DNA from: Algoriphagus sp.
GTDB taxonomy: Bacteria > Bacteroidota > Bacteroidia > Cytophagales > Cyclobacteriaceae
Direction: 5' to 3'
NCBI RefSeq assembly: GCF_024305035.1
Contig: NZ_JAMWZB010000009.1
Span: 1-64,000, forward strand
DNA: 64,000 nt
Part shown: positions 24,803 through 34,917 of the stretch, one piece after another
Layout: each line of letters begins with the position of its first letter
Numbering within the stretch: the first letter of the stretch is position 1
Notes under the pieces: generated by a model
Seen by the model: the letters and a program-made list of their open reading frames with translations, nothing else
Databases searched by the model: none
What the model was told of the DNA's origin: nothing
Translations under genes and position numbers: made by a program

Positions 24803-25402
24803 ATGCAAAGATTATTTTACGCTTTCCTTCTTATTTTAATCACCCAGGGAGCAATTGCCCAGCATTATGGAAATGCCTTGGGTTTACGATTGGGCAACAG
24901 TAATTTCAACCGAACTGTAGGAATGAGTTACCAGCATCGAGTTCAAAAAAACCTAACCTTAGAGGGAATCCTTCAGTCTGATTTTTCCAGAAATACCACT
25001 GTCCACCTGTTGGTAGAACGCCACAGACCTATTTTGTCCAAACGACTCAATTATTATTACGGTACCGGATTAGCATTAGGAAGAGAGGAAAGCTTCTTTA
25101 AAAATGAACAAGACAAAACCATTACGCATACCTACGGCAACGGGACTTTCGGGGTAGATTTTATTTTGGGATTGGAATTCACAGTAGTTAAAACAGTCCT
25201 TTCGCTGGATTACAAACCAAATGTAAATTTGATGGGTAGATCCGAATTTTTCAGGGGGCAGACAGGGTTTACCGCCCGAATGGTCCTGACCAAAAGCAAA
25301 GAACAGAAACGTAAGCAACGTCAAAAAGCAAAGGCCAGAAGAAAAGCCTCCGGAGAATCGTTTTCTGACCGCTTCAATTCCCTGTTCAACACAAAAAACT
25401 AA
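24803..25402 (+). CDS. Exported beta-barrel-like protein of unknown function
   Basis: A 199-residue protein with a signal peptide cleaved after about residue 19 (Ala-Ile-Ala-Gln). Alternating hydrophobic and polar strands rich in Gly, Tyr and Thr over residues 20-165 suggest a small outer-membrane beta-barrel. The C-terminal 40 residues are very basic (a KRKQRQKAKARRK run), unusual for a barrel end. The frame extends 10 codons upstream to a TTG, but the ATG at 24803 begins a normal signal peptide. Its stop overlaps the convergent trmH stop by 4 bases. Confidence 0.7.
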   Translation: MQRLFYAFLLILITQGAIAQHYGNALGLRLGNSNFNRTVGMSYQHRVQKNLTLEGILQSDFSRNTTVHLLVERHRPILSKRLNYYYGTGLALGREESFFKNEQDKTITHTYGNGTFGVDFILGLEFTVVKTVLSLDYKPNVNLMGRSEFFRGQTGFTARMVLTKSKEQKRKQRQKAKARRKASGESFSDRFNSLFNTKN

Positions 25403-26097
25403 AGCAAATTCTTTTCTCGGAATAATCGCTCGTGAACTTCAGAATTTTTTACTACCTGTCGATACCAAATCATCCGTAATTCATGTTTCTCTGCTTCAGT
25501 CAAAAAAAAGTCGGGATGAAGTTCGGGCTTGGCTTTCTTCATTAATTCAAATAGAAAAATGGAGGCAGAAACTGATATATTAAAACTTTCAGTAAAACCC
25601 AGCATCGGAATGTGCACCAATCCATCACTTTGACTTTTAACCTCTTCACTCACTCCTTCGTGTTCATTTCCAAAAACCAAAGCAATTTTTTGAGATGCGT
25701 CTAAGTCTAAAATGGAGGTTGAGTTTTTGTCAGGGCTGGTGGCTAAAATCCGATATCCCTGCTCACGAAGTTTTGAAAAGCATGGCTTCACTCCGGAGCC
25801 TGTTGGTTCAAAATACTTATGAATGGTCACCCAATCGGAAGCCCCACGCGTCACATAAGGATTGATTTTATACTGATTAGTCTTTTCAATAATGTGTATA
25901 TCCTGAATCCCAAAGCAATCGCAAGTCCTTAAAACAGCACTGGCATTATGAGGCTTATAAATATCCTCCAGTACTACGGTGAAAAACCGAGTTCGCTGGT
26001 TCAATACTTTTTCCATCAACTCCCTTTTATGTGGAGTAATGAATTGACTGAAATAGTCCAACAAACTCAGTTCGAACTTTTTATCGGTTGGCGACAT
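25399..26097 (-). CDS. trmH: TrmH-family tRNA/rRNA 2'-O-methyltransferase
   Basis: A 232-residue SPOUT methyltransferase. All three SPOUT motifs are present: motif 1 around NPYVTRGAS, motif 2 as LVFGNEHEGVS and motif 3 as IPMLGFTESFNISVSAS. These resemble TrmH, which methylates the ribose of G18 in tRNA. I start at the ATG at 26097 because the longer frame would begin with TTG. It closely follows parC on the same strand and is probably the last gene of that operon. Confidence 0.9.
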   Translation of the reverse strand: MSPTDKKFELSLLDYFSQFITPHKRELMEKVLNQRTRFFTVVLEDIYKPHNASAVLRTCDCFGIQDIHIIEKTNQYKINPYVTRGASDWVTIHKYFEPTGSGVKPCFSKLREQGYRILATSPDKNSTSILDLDASQKIALVFGNEHEGVSEEVKSQSDGLVHIPMLGFTESFNISVSASIFLFELMKKAKPELHPDFFLTEAEKHELRMIWYRQVVKNSEVHERLFREKNLL

Positions 26098-26114
26098 GCT
26101 CGGATGGGTCAAAT

Positions 26115-28727
26115 TTAAAATAACCCAAGCTGTTCCTCATCATCTTTTTTGGGCGAAAGATCAAGGGTACTTCCCACTTCGAAATCATCGGCTGAGTCCG
26201 GGGAATTGTCAGCCTGCTCGGCAGGTTTAGCTGCTGCTTTGGGAGCAATCAGGGACAATTCATTGACCTGATGGGTACTGAGCTTATTCCCCATGGCTTT
26301 CCAGCCTTTGATATCAATCAACATATCCAAATCATAATCGACCGTTTCGGTTTCCTTGCCTTTTTGAATCTGAGCCGAAACTTGAGGCTGCTTGTCTGTG
26401 GAGACAATTTTTAGATAGGAAGATTTGTGATCAGAAATAAAGTTAAACTTCTTGTTAACCGTGGTCGTTTCGATCTGGAAACGCTTGACATAAAAGGTTT
26501 TACTGGCTCCGTCAAAATAAACAGCCGAAACTACTTTTTCCGGATCAAATTTCTCGATCAAAAGCACCTCAGCGGGTTCATAACGGTTGGTCAATTCGAA
26601 ATTGGTCAGTTCATAATCTCCTGATTTGTAGCAGACCAGGATTTTATCCTCACCTAGAAAATTACCGATGAGTTTCCCGCGTTCATCGGTATTGATTCGT
26701 CCCACCACCGCATCGTAATAGATATCCAATCCACCTAAAGTAGACACCCCTTCCATTTTGAGTTGAATCTTGCGAACAGGATATTTGGTTAAAATATTTC
26801 CGCCGGCGCCCCGTCCCTTGATTTCAATGGTGGAAAAATCAAAATCAAATACCTTCACTCTGGCCTTTGCTCCTTGAGTCAGGTAAACGGTAACAATCTC
26901 TGCCTCTCCATTTGGGTTGGCTGTGAGGTAAAGCGTTTTGGAGCCTTTGGTCCCTTTGGTTAAATCATACTCCTTATCTCGGGTGACCCCTCCGGGCTGA
27001 AAACGCTTCACCATCGCCCGACCCGAAGTACCATCAAGGTAAATCAGGTTGAAGGTCAGACGATCGTCATTCTTTCGATAAATCCCCACATGAAGGATAT
27101 CCTTCCCCATGAAGTTTTTCTCTTGAATTTTGGAGACCATCATTTTTCCATCCTTTCGAATGACGATGATATCGTCCAAATCTGAGCAATCACTCACAAA
27201 TTCATCCTTTTTCAGCCCCATTCCGACAAATCCATCGGCACGATTTACGTAGAGTTTGGCATTATTGGCAGCAACCACACTGGCCTGAATGGTGTCAAAG
27301 GCACGGATTTCAGTCTTACGCTCCCGCCCTTTGCCGTATTTTTCAAGCAGGTTTTGATAGTAATTAATGGAATACTCGGTTAGGTGCTTGAGGTTGTAAT
27401 TGACTTCCTTCAACTCATCCTGAAGTCGCCTCATGAGTTCATCAGCCTTGAAGGTATCAAACTTGGAAATCCGTTTGATTTTGATTTCAGTCAATCGAAT
27501 CAAATCCTCTTGGGTAATGGTACGATAAAAATCAGGCTTATAGGGTTCAAGCCCCTGATCAATGGCCTCCAAAACCGCATCCCATGTAGTACACTCTTCG
27601 ATGTCTCGATAGATCTTGTTCTCAATGAAGATTTTCTCCAGGGAGGAAAAGAGTAATTTCTCCATTAATTCACCCTTCCGGATTTCAAGCTCCCTTTTGA
27701 GTAAATTTTTGGTCTGTTTGGTGTTGTATTCCAGGATTTGGTTGACCGTCAAAAAGACGGGTTTATCCTCGATAATGACGCAGGCATTCGGTGATATGGA
27801 AATCTCACAATCGGTAAAGGCATAAAGCGCATCAATGGTTACATCAGGCGATACCCCTGGGGCCAAATGAATCTGAATCTCTACATCTTTGGCGGTATTA
27901 TCCACCACTTTCTTGATTTTGATTTTCCCTTTATCATTGGCTTTCAAAATCGAATCAATCAAAGAATCCGTGGTTACCCCATAAGGTATTTCTTTGATTA
28001 ATAATATTTTAGAATCTTGCTCTTCAATTCTAGCTCTAACCTTTACTTTCCCTCCTCTTAAGCCCTCATTGTACTCGCTAAAGTCGGCCATCCCTCCGAG
28101 CATAAAGTCGGGAAGCACATTGGTTTTATTTCCTTTCAGGATCTCAATGGAAGCTTCGATCAGCTCACAGAAGTTGTGCGGAAGGATTTTGGTCGACAGT
28201 CCCACCGCGATTCCTTCTACTCCCTGCGCCAATAAAAGCGGAAACTTGACCGGAAGCGTGACCGGTTCCCTTTTCCGTCCATCATAGGAAAGTTGCCATT
28301 CGGTCGTCTGGGGATTGAAGACTACCTCGAGAGCAAATTTGGAAAGGCGCGCTTCAATGTACCGAGCAGCAGCAGCTGAATCTCCGGTTCGCACATCCCC
28401 CCAGTTTCCCTGGGTCTCGATGAGCAGTTCCTTTTGACCCAAATTGACAATTGCATCTCCAATGGATTGATCTCCATGAGGGTGATATTGCATGGATTGC
28501 CCGATGATATTGGCCACCTTGTTAAATCTCCCATCATCCATTTCTTTCATGGCATGGAGAATCCGGCGCTGAACGGGTTTTAATCCATCCTCGATAGCGG
28601 GAACAGCCCGCTCCAAAATCACATAGGAGGCATAATCCAAAAACCAATCTTTATACATGCCCGTCACCGGAACCGAATCGTGTAGGCTTTCGTCTGAATC
28701 TCCAGGTTTATTAAGTTCTTCGCTCAT
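26115..28727 (-). CDS. parC: DNA topoisomerase IV subunit A
   Basis: Cuts and rejoins DNA in the type II topoisomerase that separates daughter chromosomes. The 870-residue protein has the winged-helix breakage domain with the catalytic Arg-Tyr pair at R122-Y123 (AAAARYIEARLS). A tower and coiled-coil region follow, then beta-pinwheel repeats (about 520-800), and an acidic, Ala/Pro-rich C-terminus. The frame extends 15 codons further up but the ATG at 28727 matches the family N-terminus. It follows parE on the same strand, but with an unusual gap of about 600 bases. Confidence 0.95.
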   Translation of the reverse strand: MSEELNKPGDSDESLHDSVPVTGMYKDWFLDYASYVILERAVPAIEDGLKPVQRRILHAMKEMDDGRFNKVANIIGQSMQYHPHGDQSIGDAIVNLGQKELLIETQGNWGDVRTGDSAAAARYIEARLSKFALEVVFNPQTTEWQLSYDGRKREPVTLPVKFPLLLAQGVEGIAVGLSTKILPHNFCELIEASIEILKGNKTNVLPDFMLGGMADFSEYNEGLRGGKVKVRARIEEQDSKILLIKEIPYGVTTDSLIDSILKANDKGKIKIKKVVDNTAKDVEIQIHLAPGVSPDVTIDALYAFTDCEISISPNACVIIEDKPVFLTVNQILEYNTKQTKNLLKRELEIRKGELMEKLLFSSLEKIFIENKIYRDIEECTTWDAVLEAIDQGLEPYKPDFYRTITQEDLIRLTEIKIKRISKFDTFKADELMRRLQDELKEVNYNLKHLTEYSINYYQNLLEKYGKGRERKTEIRAFDTIQASVVAANNAKLYVNRADGFVGMGLKKDEFVSDCSDLDDIIVIRKDGKMMVSKIQEKNFMGKDILHVGIYRKNDDRLTFNLIYLDGTSGRAMVKRFQPGGVTRDKEYDLTKGTKGSKTLYLTANPNGEAEIVTVYLTQGAKARVKVFDFDFSTIEIKGRGAGGNILTKYPVRKIQLKMEGVSTLGGLDIYYDAVVGRINTDERGKLIGNFLGEDKILVCYKSGDYELTNFELTNRYEPAEVLLIEKFDPEKVVSAVYFDGASKTFYVKRFQIETTTVNKKFNFISDHKSSYLKIVSTDKQPQVSAQIQKGKETETVDYDLDMLIDIKGWKAMGNKLSTHQVNELSLIAPKAAAKPAEQADNSPDSADDFEVGSTLDLSPKKDDEEQLGLF

Positions 28728-29333
28728 TTCATTAAATCCGATTTTGATACCGATTGACCACCAAAAGGACAATCCCGACTGAAATCATGTTTCCGATTAG
28801 AAAGTAATCGTTTGATCGTTTATTTCTCTCAATTTTTTTTTGCTGTTCCAACGGTTAAAGCTCCGGATAAGTCCAATTCATGATCAATCCCGCTCAACAA
28901 ACAGCGCTCTAAAAAAGGAGGTAGATGATCCCATTCCACCTGGGCAGTTTCCGAATGGATGGAAGTATCCATCGTACACCAAACAGTAGCCTAAGGTAAC
29001 TAGACCGATTCAATTCCTTTTCTACTTTTCCCCTTTCCTTCAGCGTTCCACTGAAGTTGTTAAGCTTTTGACCACAGATGAATCTTATTTCCCCGGAGGA
29101 TAGGCTAAGATGAAAGCAAATCCTCAATTAAATCCTGATGGATCTGAAATCAACTTTGCAAATTCTTGCTTAAGCAGAACCCCTTCCTCCTGAGTACTGT
29201 CCAGTATATCCCCCTTTAAAATCCAATTCAGCATCATTTTCCTGTTGTTTTGAATGCTAATTCATTGCCTATTTTCACCCTTTCACTATTTTTTGATTGG
29301 GTTATCCAATTCCTCGAAATGGATCATTCAGGC
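28728..29333 (-). other. Gap between parE and parC with possible decayed coding pieces
   Basis: This 606-base stretch holds no gene of normal length. On the minus strand there are two short ATG frames with protein-like composition: 29124-29237 (37 residues, beginning MMLNWILKGDIL, preceded by AGGA) and 28829-28972 (47 residues, beginning MDTSIHSETAQ). At the end of the first, a one-base shift would extend it by a sensible HQDLIEDLL segment. They may be remnants of one decayed gene or true small genes. I recognise neither. Confidence 0.35.
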
Positions 29334-31235
29334 TTAGGCGGCCTCTTCTTCCTCTTCCTTTACTTCTTGGTTCCGAGGATCATCCAAAGCCAAATCCTTT
29401 TCAATTTTCAAATTATCAATAATGAAGTTTTGACGATCCGGGGTGTTTTTTCCCATGTAGAAGGTCAGTAGATCCACAATTTTGGTTTCCTTATTCAATA
29501 TGATGGGTTCGAGCCGAATATCCTCTCCGATAAAGTTCCCGAATTCTTCGGGCGATATTTCACCTAAGCCTTTGAACCGGGTGATTTCAGGTTTATTGCC
29601 CAGTTTATGAATGGCCCGCTGACGCTCTTCATCCGAGTAGCAGTAAATGGTTTCCTTTTTATTTCTCACTCGAAAGAGCGGGGTATCCAGGATGAACAGG
29701 TGACCATTTTTGACTAAATCCGGAAAAAACTGCAAGAAGTAGGTCATAATCAACAGACGGATATGCATGCCATCCACATCTGCATCGGTGGCAATCACGA
29801 TTTTCCGATAGCGCAGATTTTCGATGCCGTCCTCGATATTGAGGGCATGCTGCAGCAAGTTAAACTCCTCGTTTTCGTACACCACCTTTTTGGTCATTCC
29901 GAAACAGTTCAAGGGTTTTCCTCGAAGGGAAAATACCGCCTGTGTCTGTACATCCCGGGATTTGGTGATCGATCCGGAAGCTGAATCCCCCTCGGTAATG
30001 AAGAGCATCGTATTATTTTTTTGATCCTCATTGGCTTTGGGATCATCGTAATGTACCCGACAGTCTCTGAGCTTTTTATTGTGAAGATTGGCTTTTTTTG
30101 CCCGCTCGTTTGCCAGTTTTTTAATGCCCGAAATTTCCTTTCGCTCCCGCTCAGATTGTAAAATCCGCTTGAGTAAGGCATCTGCAACAGCCGGATTTTT
30201 ATGCAGGTAATTATCCAGTTCAGTTTTGATAAAATCATTGACAAAAGTCCGTAGGGTAGGCCCTTCGGGTCCGACAGACTGGGAGCCCAATTTGGTTTTG
30301 GTTTGCGATTCAAAAACCGGCTCTTGGACCCGAACAGCAATGGCAGCCACTACACTTTGCCGGATATCAGAGGCATCGTAATCTTTTTTATAAAATTCCC
30401 GAACCGTTTTCACAATTGCCTCCCGGAAAGCTGCCAAGTGTGTCCCCCCTTGGGTGGTGTATTGCCCATTGACAAACGAATAATACTCTTCTCCGTATTG
30501 ATTGGAGTGGGTTATGGCCACTTCAATATCATTCCCTTTGAGGTGAATAATGGGATATCGGGCACTTTCTTCGTCCACCTTATTGGAAAGCAAATCATAC
30601 AATCCCCGGTCGGAGAAAAATTTCTTTCCATTAAAATTAATGGTCAGCCCGGCATTCAAATAGGCATAATTCCAAATTTGATTTTCGAGGTATTCAGGGA
30701 TAAAATGGTAATTTTTGAAAATACTGGCATCTGGGGTGAAAATCACTTTGGTGCCGTTTCGATCAGAACTTTTTTCAATTTTTCGATCTTCGATCAAAAT
30801 TCCCTTTTCAAATTCCGCCACTTTAGTTTCTCCATCCCGGTAGGACTGCACTTTGAAATAATCCGATAGTGCATTGACCGCTTTGGTACCTACGCCATTC
30901 AAGCCAACAGATTTCTGAAAAGCACCGGAATCGTATTTCCCCCCAGTATTGATTTTGGAAACACAGTCGATCACTTTTCCCAAAGGAATGCCACGTCCGT
31001 AGTCTCGGATTTCTACCCGATGTTCGGAAATCTTGACTTCAATCGTCCGCCCATACCCCATCATATGCTCATCGATGGAATTGTCCAGGACTTCTTTAAC
31101 CAACACGTAAATCCCATCATCCTGTGCACTTCCATCGCCAAGTTTGCCGATATACATGCCGGGACGCAATCGGATATGTTCTCTCCAATCCAGGGATTTA
31201 ATACTGTCTTCGTTATATTTTACCGCTTCTGCCAT
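29334..31235 (-). CDS. parE: DNA topoisomerase IV subunit B
   Basis: The ATPase subunit of topoisomerase IV. The 633-residue protein has the GHKL ATP-binding motifs (VLDNSIDEH near residue 50 and DYGRGIP near 77), the transducer domain, and the TOPRIM motifs TEGDSASG and DADVDGMHI. The length and the absence of a GyrB-type insertion favour ParE over GyrB, and parC lies downstream. The small four-helix membrane gene at 31252 is 16 bases upstream on the same strand. Confidence 0.93.
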   Translation of the reverse strand: MAEAVKYNEDSIKSLDWREHIRLRPGMYIGKLGDGSAQDDGIYVLVKEVLDNSIDEHMMGYGRTIEVKISEHRVEIRDYGRGIPLGKVIDCVSKINTGGKYDSGAFQKSVGLNGVGTKAVNALSDYFKVQSYRDGETKVAEFEKGILIEDRKIEKSSDRNGTKVIFTPDASIFKNYHFIPEYLENQIWNYAYLNAGLTINFNGKKFFSDRGLYDLLSNKVDEESARYPIIHLKGNDIEVAITHSNQYGEEYYSFVNGQYTTQGGTHLAAFREAIVKTVREFYKKDYDASDIRQSVVAAIAVRVQEPVFESQTKTKLGSQSVGPEGPTLRTFVNDFIKTELDNYLHKNPAVADALLKRILQSERERKEISGIKKLANERAKKANLHNKKLRDCRVHYDDPKANEDQKNNTMLFITEGDSASGSITKSRDVQTQAVFSLRGKPLNCFGMTKKVVYENEEFNLLQHALNIEDGIENLRYRKIVIATDADVDGMHIRLLIMTYFLQFFPDLVKNGHLFILDTPLFRVRNKKETIYCYSDEERQRAIHKLGNKPEITRFKGLGEISPEEFGNFIGEDIRLEPIILNKETKIVDLLTFYMGKNTPDRQNFIIDNLKIEKDLALDDPRNQEVKEEEEEAA

Positions 31236-31251
31236 AGTCTTAGATTCTACC

Positions 31252-31740
31252 TTAAGCTTTCAATTGTTTGGCTTTTCCCACAAACAGCGCCACTAAACCG
31301 ATGATCCAGACCACCAATAGAACTGGAATCAAGTAAAAGAAAACGTTGAAATAATCCGAACTGATTCCTTCCTGATTGTTGATCGCATGAAAATAAAAGG
31401 TCATAATGCCCAAGCTTACATTGAGCACTCCTCCAAAGGAATAAAACCAGGTTAACATGTAATCCCGATAAGGATCACCCAGTGGGAAAATCCGATGCAT
31501 TTTCTGATGGGTTTTGGTTTCCAGCATTTTTGCTGGAAAAATCGCAATCACATTGAACAGGATGAACGCACCAATCAAGCCATAGAATAAGGAATCCTTC
31601 CCTATTCGTCCCCCACCGGATTCACTTTCTCCTAGGTTATAAATCACCTGTTCACTCATGGCTGAATAGAAATACAGCAATAAAAACAGGAAAATGAAAA
31701 TACTAAAATAATAGAAGGCTTTGCCAAATCGGTGATACAT
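31252..31740 (-). CDS. Four-helix membrane protein, unknown function
   Basis: A 162-residue inner-membrane protein with hydrophobic segments at about residues 8-27, 51-69, 97-115 and 132-153. A charged loop with a Lys-Thr-His-Gln-Lys motif precedes the third segment. No family is recognised. It is the first gene before parE, with a 16-base gap, so it is probably cotranscribed with parE, though a functional link is not implied. Confidence 0.75.
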   Translation of the reverse strand: MYHRFGKAFYYFSIFIFLFLLLYFYSAMSEQVIYNLGESESGGGRIGKDSLFYGLIGAFILFNVIAIFPAKMLETKTHQKMHRIFPLGDPYRDYMLTWFYSFGGVLNVSLGIMTFYFHAINNQEGISSDYFNVFFYLIPVLLVVWIIGLVALFVGKAKQLKA

Positions 31741-32046
31741 AGGATTGCTTCAATTGAATGCGCTAATATAACCGATTTGGGCAAACAGCAGCCGCTATTT
31801 TCGGTTTGGTAATCAGACAATATTTGTCGGAAAAAATTAAGGGAATGATTTCCAAGGCTTAAGCCATGGCTTGTTTTGACTTGGGAAGGGAACAAAAAAT
31901 ACGGGGCCAGTAATCTAAACTAAAACCCTTTCAAAAGAAGCAAAACAAGTAGGTGGCTATCCATTTCTGAAAAATTCACCAAAATCAAATTACATAACAC
32001 TTGGCAACCTTGCCCTGCGTACCTTTGACCGTTAAAATTGAAATTT
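31741..32046. other. 306-bp divergent intergenic region
   Basis: It separates the leftward membrane gene from the rightward lipoprotein gene. The right part holds the promoter at 32001-32027. A small palindrome, GGCTTAAGCC, occurs near 31856-31865. I see no gene in the rest. Confidence 0.4.
32001..32027 (+). promoter_or_regulatory. Promoter of the lipoprotein gene
   Basis: TTG (32001-32003), a 16-base spacer and TACCTTTG (32020-32027, exact TAnnTTTG match) lie about 20 bases before the ATG at 32047. Confidence 0.55.
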
Positions 32047-32430
32047 ATGAAATTTTCTATTGCCCTTTTGGCTGCTGTACTGTTGAGCCTGGCCGGATGC
32101 TCTTCCAAATTGGAAACCGGAACCCTCAATATGGAAAACTGGAAAAATGACCGTTACGGCTGTAAAGGTCTTCGCATCCAGGATTTAGAAGAATTGCAGC
32201 GAATTAAAAATTCATTTTTGGGAGCAGATAATCAGGCCTTAATCAAAACCTTTGGAAGGCCGGACCGAGTGGAGCTCGTGGATAAAAGCCAAAGTTTTTT
32301 CTTTTACTTTCTGGAGCCCAGTGAAAATTGTGCTGGGGTAGAAAGCGAAAAAGAACCCCTGAAGGTCCTTTTTCGAATGAATGCAATCAGCAAAGTTTCA
32401 GAAGTTACGATTACAACCCTGAACCCATAA
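32047..32430 (+). CDS. Small lipoprotein of unknown function
   Basis: A 127-residue protein whose signal peptide ends in a good lipobox (Leu-Ala-Gly-Cys near residue 18). The mature part has a Gly-Arg-Pro-Asp turn, an SFFFYF strand and a further Cys pair, suggesting a small alpha/beta domain of the SmpA/BamE-like kind, but this is only a resemblance. The ATG at 32047 is preferred over the TTG three codons upstream. Its 3' end overlaps the convergent ROK gene by 20 bases. Confidence 0.75.
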   Translation: MKFSIALLAAVLLSLAGCSSKLETGTLNMENWKNDRYGCKGLRIQDLEELQRIKNSFLGADNQALIKTFGRPDRVELVDKSQSFFFYFLEPSENCAGVESEKEPLKVLFRMNAISKVSEVTITTLNP

Positions 32431-33346
32431 AACAGAGTGCCGCTGCCCCCAGGGTACCGGCATTGTTTTCCAAGGTCGCTTTTTTCAATACCAGGTTTTT
32501 ATTGTAATACGGGGTCAGATATTGGCGGATGGTACGCTCCAAGGCTGGCATCATAAACTCCAATCCGGCAGAAATCCCCCCTCCAAAATGAACTTCTGTT
32601 ACATCAAGAATACGAACAGCCGATACAATAGCCGAGCCTAAAATCACGCCCACCTCTTCAAAAACCATCAAGGCTACTTCGTTTCCTTCTCGTGCGGTGG
32701 CTACCAATAGGTGAATTCCCAGTTCATTATCCTTTAATCTTCCTGCTTTATCCGGGTAGGCCGCGATCAATCGCTCCATGATGTCCAGGATTCCTTTTCT
32801 TCCTACGAGCGTTTCGAGTCTTGCATTTCCGGTAGAGAGCATGTGCCCCATCTCCAGGGCATTTCCTCGAGAGCCTTTGAAAATCTGTCCATCCAAGACC
32901 AAAGCACTTCCGATACCGGTTCCCATGGTGATGAACAAAAAATTAGCTGAGGCATCGTCTTTGCCAAAATAAAACTCACCGATAGCCGCCGCCGCGGCAT
33001 CATTTTCAAGAAAGAACTCGATGTTGGGATACTTTTTTTCCAATCCTTCCTTGAGTTTAAAATTGTTCAAACTCGGAATGGCCGGGATTTCCAAAGGCGT
33101 GGTTCGGTCTTTACTGATCAAACCCGGCAGTCCTATCCCCACTTTTTCCACTTGTGGATATTTTCTCAAATATTTCTCCAAACCTTCAATAAAAGCCACT
33201 CCAAATCCTTCAGGGTGATCCCTAAAAGGAGTAGTTTCTTCTTTTTCAAAATCCACGATGGTCCCGTTTTTATCGACGAGTCCGATTTTTAAGTGGGTGC
33301 CCCCCACATCAACGCCTAAAAAGTGCGTCTCCTTAATTTCAGTCAT
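32411..33346 (-). CDS. ROK-family sugar kinase (glucokinase-like)
   Basis: The 311-residue protein has the ATP-binding DVGGTHLKIG motif at its N-terminus, the catalytic Asp in FLENDAAAAA, and the ROK signature region TMGTGIGSALV followed by GHMLSTG. The usual zinc-binding CxCGxxGC cluster of ROK proteins is missing: the matching segment reads ARLETLVGRKG, keeping only the Glu. It probably phosphorylates glucose or an amino sugar. It ends a three-gene minus-strand cluster after CvfB and YkgJ. I start at the ATG at 33346. Confidence 0.87.
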   Translation of the reverse strand: MTEIKETHFLGVDVGGTHLKIGLVDKNGTIVDFEKEETTPFRDHPEGFGVAFIEGLEKYLRKYPQVEKVGIGLPGLISKDRTTPLEIPAIPSLNNFKLKEGLEKKYPNIEFFLENDAAAAAIGEFYFGKDDASANFLFITMGTGIGSALVLDGQIFKGSRGNALEMGHMLSTGNARLETLVGRKGILDIMERLIAAYPDKAGRLKDNELGIHLLVATAREGNEVALMVFEEVGVILGSAIVSAVRILDVTEVHFGGGISAGLEFMMPALERTIRQYLTPYYNKNLVLKKATLENNAGTLGAAALCFMGSGL

Positions 33347-33388
33347 ATCATTGATAGGTTTGATATTCAAAAAAGCCAAAAAAAAGTT

Positions 33389-33904
33389 TTACTTCCTATA
33401 ATCTTTGCCAATCTGCTGGAAAATTTTGTAAACCGCAGGGCAAACCAAGGTGTTTTTGAGGGTTAAACCCAAAATTCCATGCATATTCTTTCGGTTGGTG
33501 TGTGGATACTCCCGGCAGGCCTTCGGACGATCCTGGTACACCAGGCACTTATTATCTTCCCCCAAAAAGGGACATGGTGAACTGTTCAACACAAAATCCC
33601 CTTCCTCATCACGGTGAAGGTAGGTGTCCAAAAATTCAGCCGTTTTCATCCGAAACACTTTTGCCAAACGATCCACATCGGTTTGTAAAAAAATCGGGCT
33701 GGTCGTTTTGCAACAATTGGCACAATCCAGACAATCCATTTCTTCAAATACAGCATCATGAAGCACTTCAAACGCTTCATCCAGTTCTTTGGATTTGACT
33801 CGCCTGAGTCGGTCTTTGAGTTTTTTATTGGCAGAAAAATCCGAACTACTTTCGGTTTTAAACTGCTCCAAATCTAGCTCAGTCTGATCCTTCCTCTTAG
33901 CCAT
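33389..33904 (-). CDS. YkgJ-family cysteine-cluster protein
   Basis: A 171-residue cytoplasmic protein of the YkgJ (zinc/iron-chelating) family. The first cluster is CLDCANCC near residues 57-64. The second is CPFLGEDNKCLVY with a following ACREYP, giving the eight-Cys pattern that binds an iron-sulfur cluster or zinc. Its function is not established. Its ATG is 2 bases after the stop of the CvfB-like gene, and the ROK gene follows. Confidence 0.88.
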   Translation of the reverse strand: MAKRKDQTELDLEQFKTESSSDFSANKKLKDRLRRVKSKELDEAFEVLHDAVFEEMDCLDCANCCKTTSPIFLQTDVDRLAKVFRMKTAEFLDTYLHRDEEGDFVLNSSPCPFLGEDNKCLVYQDRPKACREYPHTNRKNMHGILGLTLKNTLVCPAVYKIFQQIGKDYRK

Positions 33905-33906
33905 GG

Positions 33907-34737
33907 CTAGTCTATCAAGGTAATTCCTCCATCCACCAGCTTGATTTCACGGGCTTTATACAATTGCCCGATGCATTGCTTAAAATGCTTTTTACTCATA
34001 CCCAGTTGAGACTTAATTTCTTCCGGGTCAGACTTATCGTGTAAGTTTAAAAATCCTTTCTCCTTCAAAATACTCAATATCTTCTCGGCCCCTTCCTCGT
34101 ATTTTTCTCGCCCCACAGGCAAAAGCTGCAGATCAATCTTTCCATCATCTCTACGTTTTTTGACGTATAATTTCCGACTAGTACCGATTGGAAGCGATTC
34201 GAACACCTCATTGGCGTAGATTAATCCCTCATATCGATCTTCCAGTAAGACTTTATAGCCTAAATCGGTTTTGTCAAAAATCAATCCTTCCACTTCATTT
34301 CCCGGCTCGTAGTCTTTGGGAGCGGGATAAATAAAATCCCGATACTTGGTACTCCCTATGAGTCGATTCGTTTTAAAATCCACACAGACTCTCACTAGGT
34401 ATTTCCCCCCTATTTCCATTTGCTTACCCATTTCAGCGTTGGGAACCAACAGGTCCTTGAGCAAGCCCCAATCCATAAAGGCACCAAAAGGGGTGATTTC
34501 TTTGGCCTCCATGACTGCCCATTCATCCAGCAGTGCCTTGGGCCTGTCCTTCACTGCGACGGGACGATCTTCACTATCGGTATAGACAAAGACCTCGACC
34601 CAGTCGCCTTCTCGCTCATCCCCGGTAAGATAGCCCTGAGGCAATAAGAGCTCCCCCCCATCCTCCAAAGCCAAATAGGCACCAAAATCGGTGAATCGAT
34701 TGATTTGTAATTTACTGATTAAGCCAAGTTCTTTCAT
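33907..34737 (-). CDS. CvfB-like S1 RNA-binding protein
   Basis: A 276-residue cytoplasmic protein with tandem S1-type OB folds: a first at about 1-60 (FTDFGAYLAL), a second at about 65-135 (ITPFGAFMDWG) and a third at about 145-210, then a C-terminal winged helix. This order matches CvfB/YitL, which binds RNA and affects virulence-gene expression in Firmicutes. The upstream 18 codons of the open frame are outside the family alignment, so I use the ATG at 34737. First gene of the cluster with YkgJ and ROK. Confidence 0.88.
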   Translation of the reverse strand: MKELGLISKLQINRFTDFGAYLALEDGGELLLPQGYLTGDEREGDWVEVFVYTDSEDRPVAVKDRPKALLDEWAVMEAKEITPFGAFMDWGLLKDLLVPNAEMGKQMEIGGKYLVRVCVDFKTNRLIGSTKYRDFIYPAPKDYEPGNEVEGLIFDKTDLGYKVLLEDRYEGLIYANEVFESLPIGTSRKLYVKKRRDDGKIDLQLLPVGREKYEEGAEKILSILKEKGFLNLHDKSDPEEIKSQLGMSKKHFKQCIGQLYKAREIKLVDGGITLID

Positions 34738-34917
34738 GCAGTAAAGGTAGGTATAAATCCAAAACTCAGGGGATGAAAATCGGACAAACAATGACTGGAA
34801 TCAGCAGGTTAAAAATTGGAATTACCTCTTAGGAGAAGTAGTTTTGACCAGACGAACCGTTCGGTTGGTTTATCGAAAACCCAAATACTAACGTTTTTAT
34901 CTACTAACTCACTAAAA

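Noticed and set aside
30303-30869. 188-codon plus-strand frame inside parE
   Set aside because: Antisense to a conserved topoisomerase gene, with no recognisable domain.
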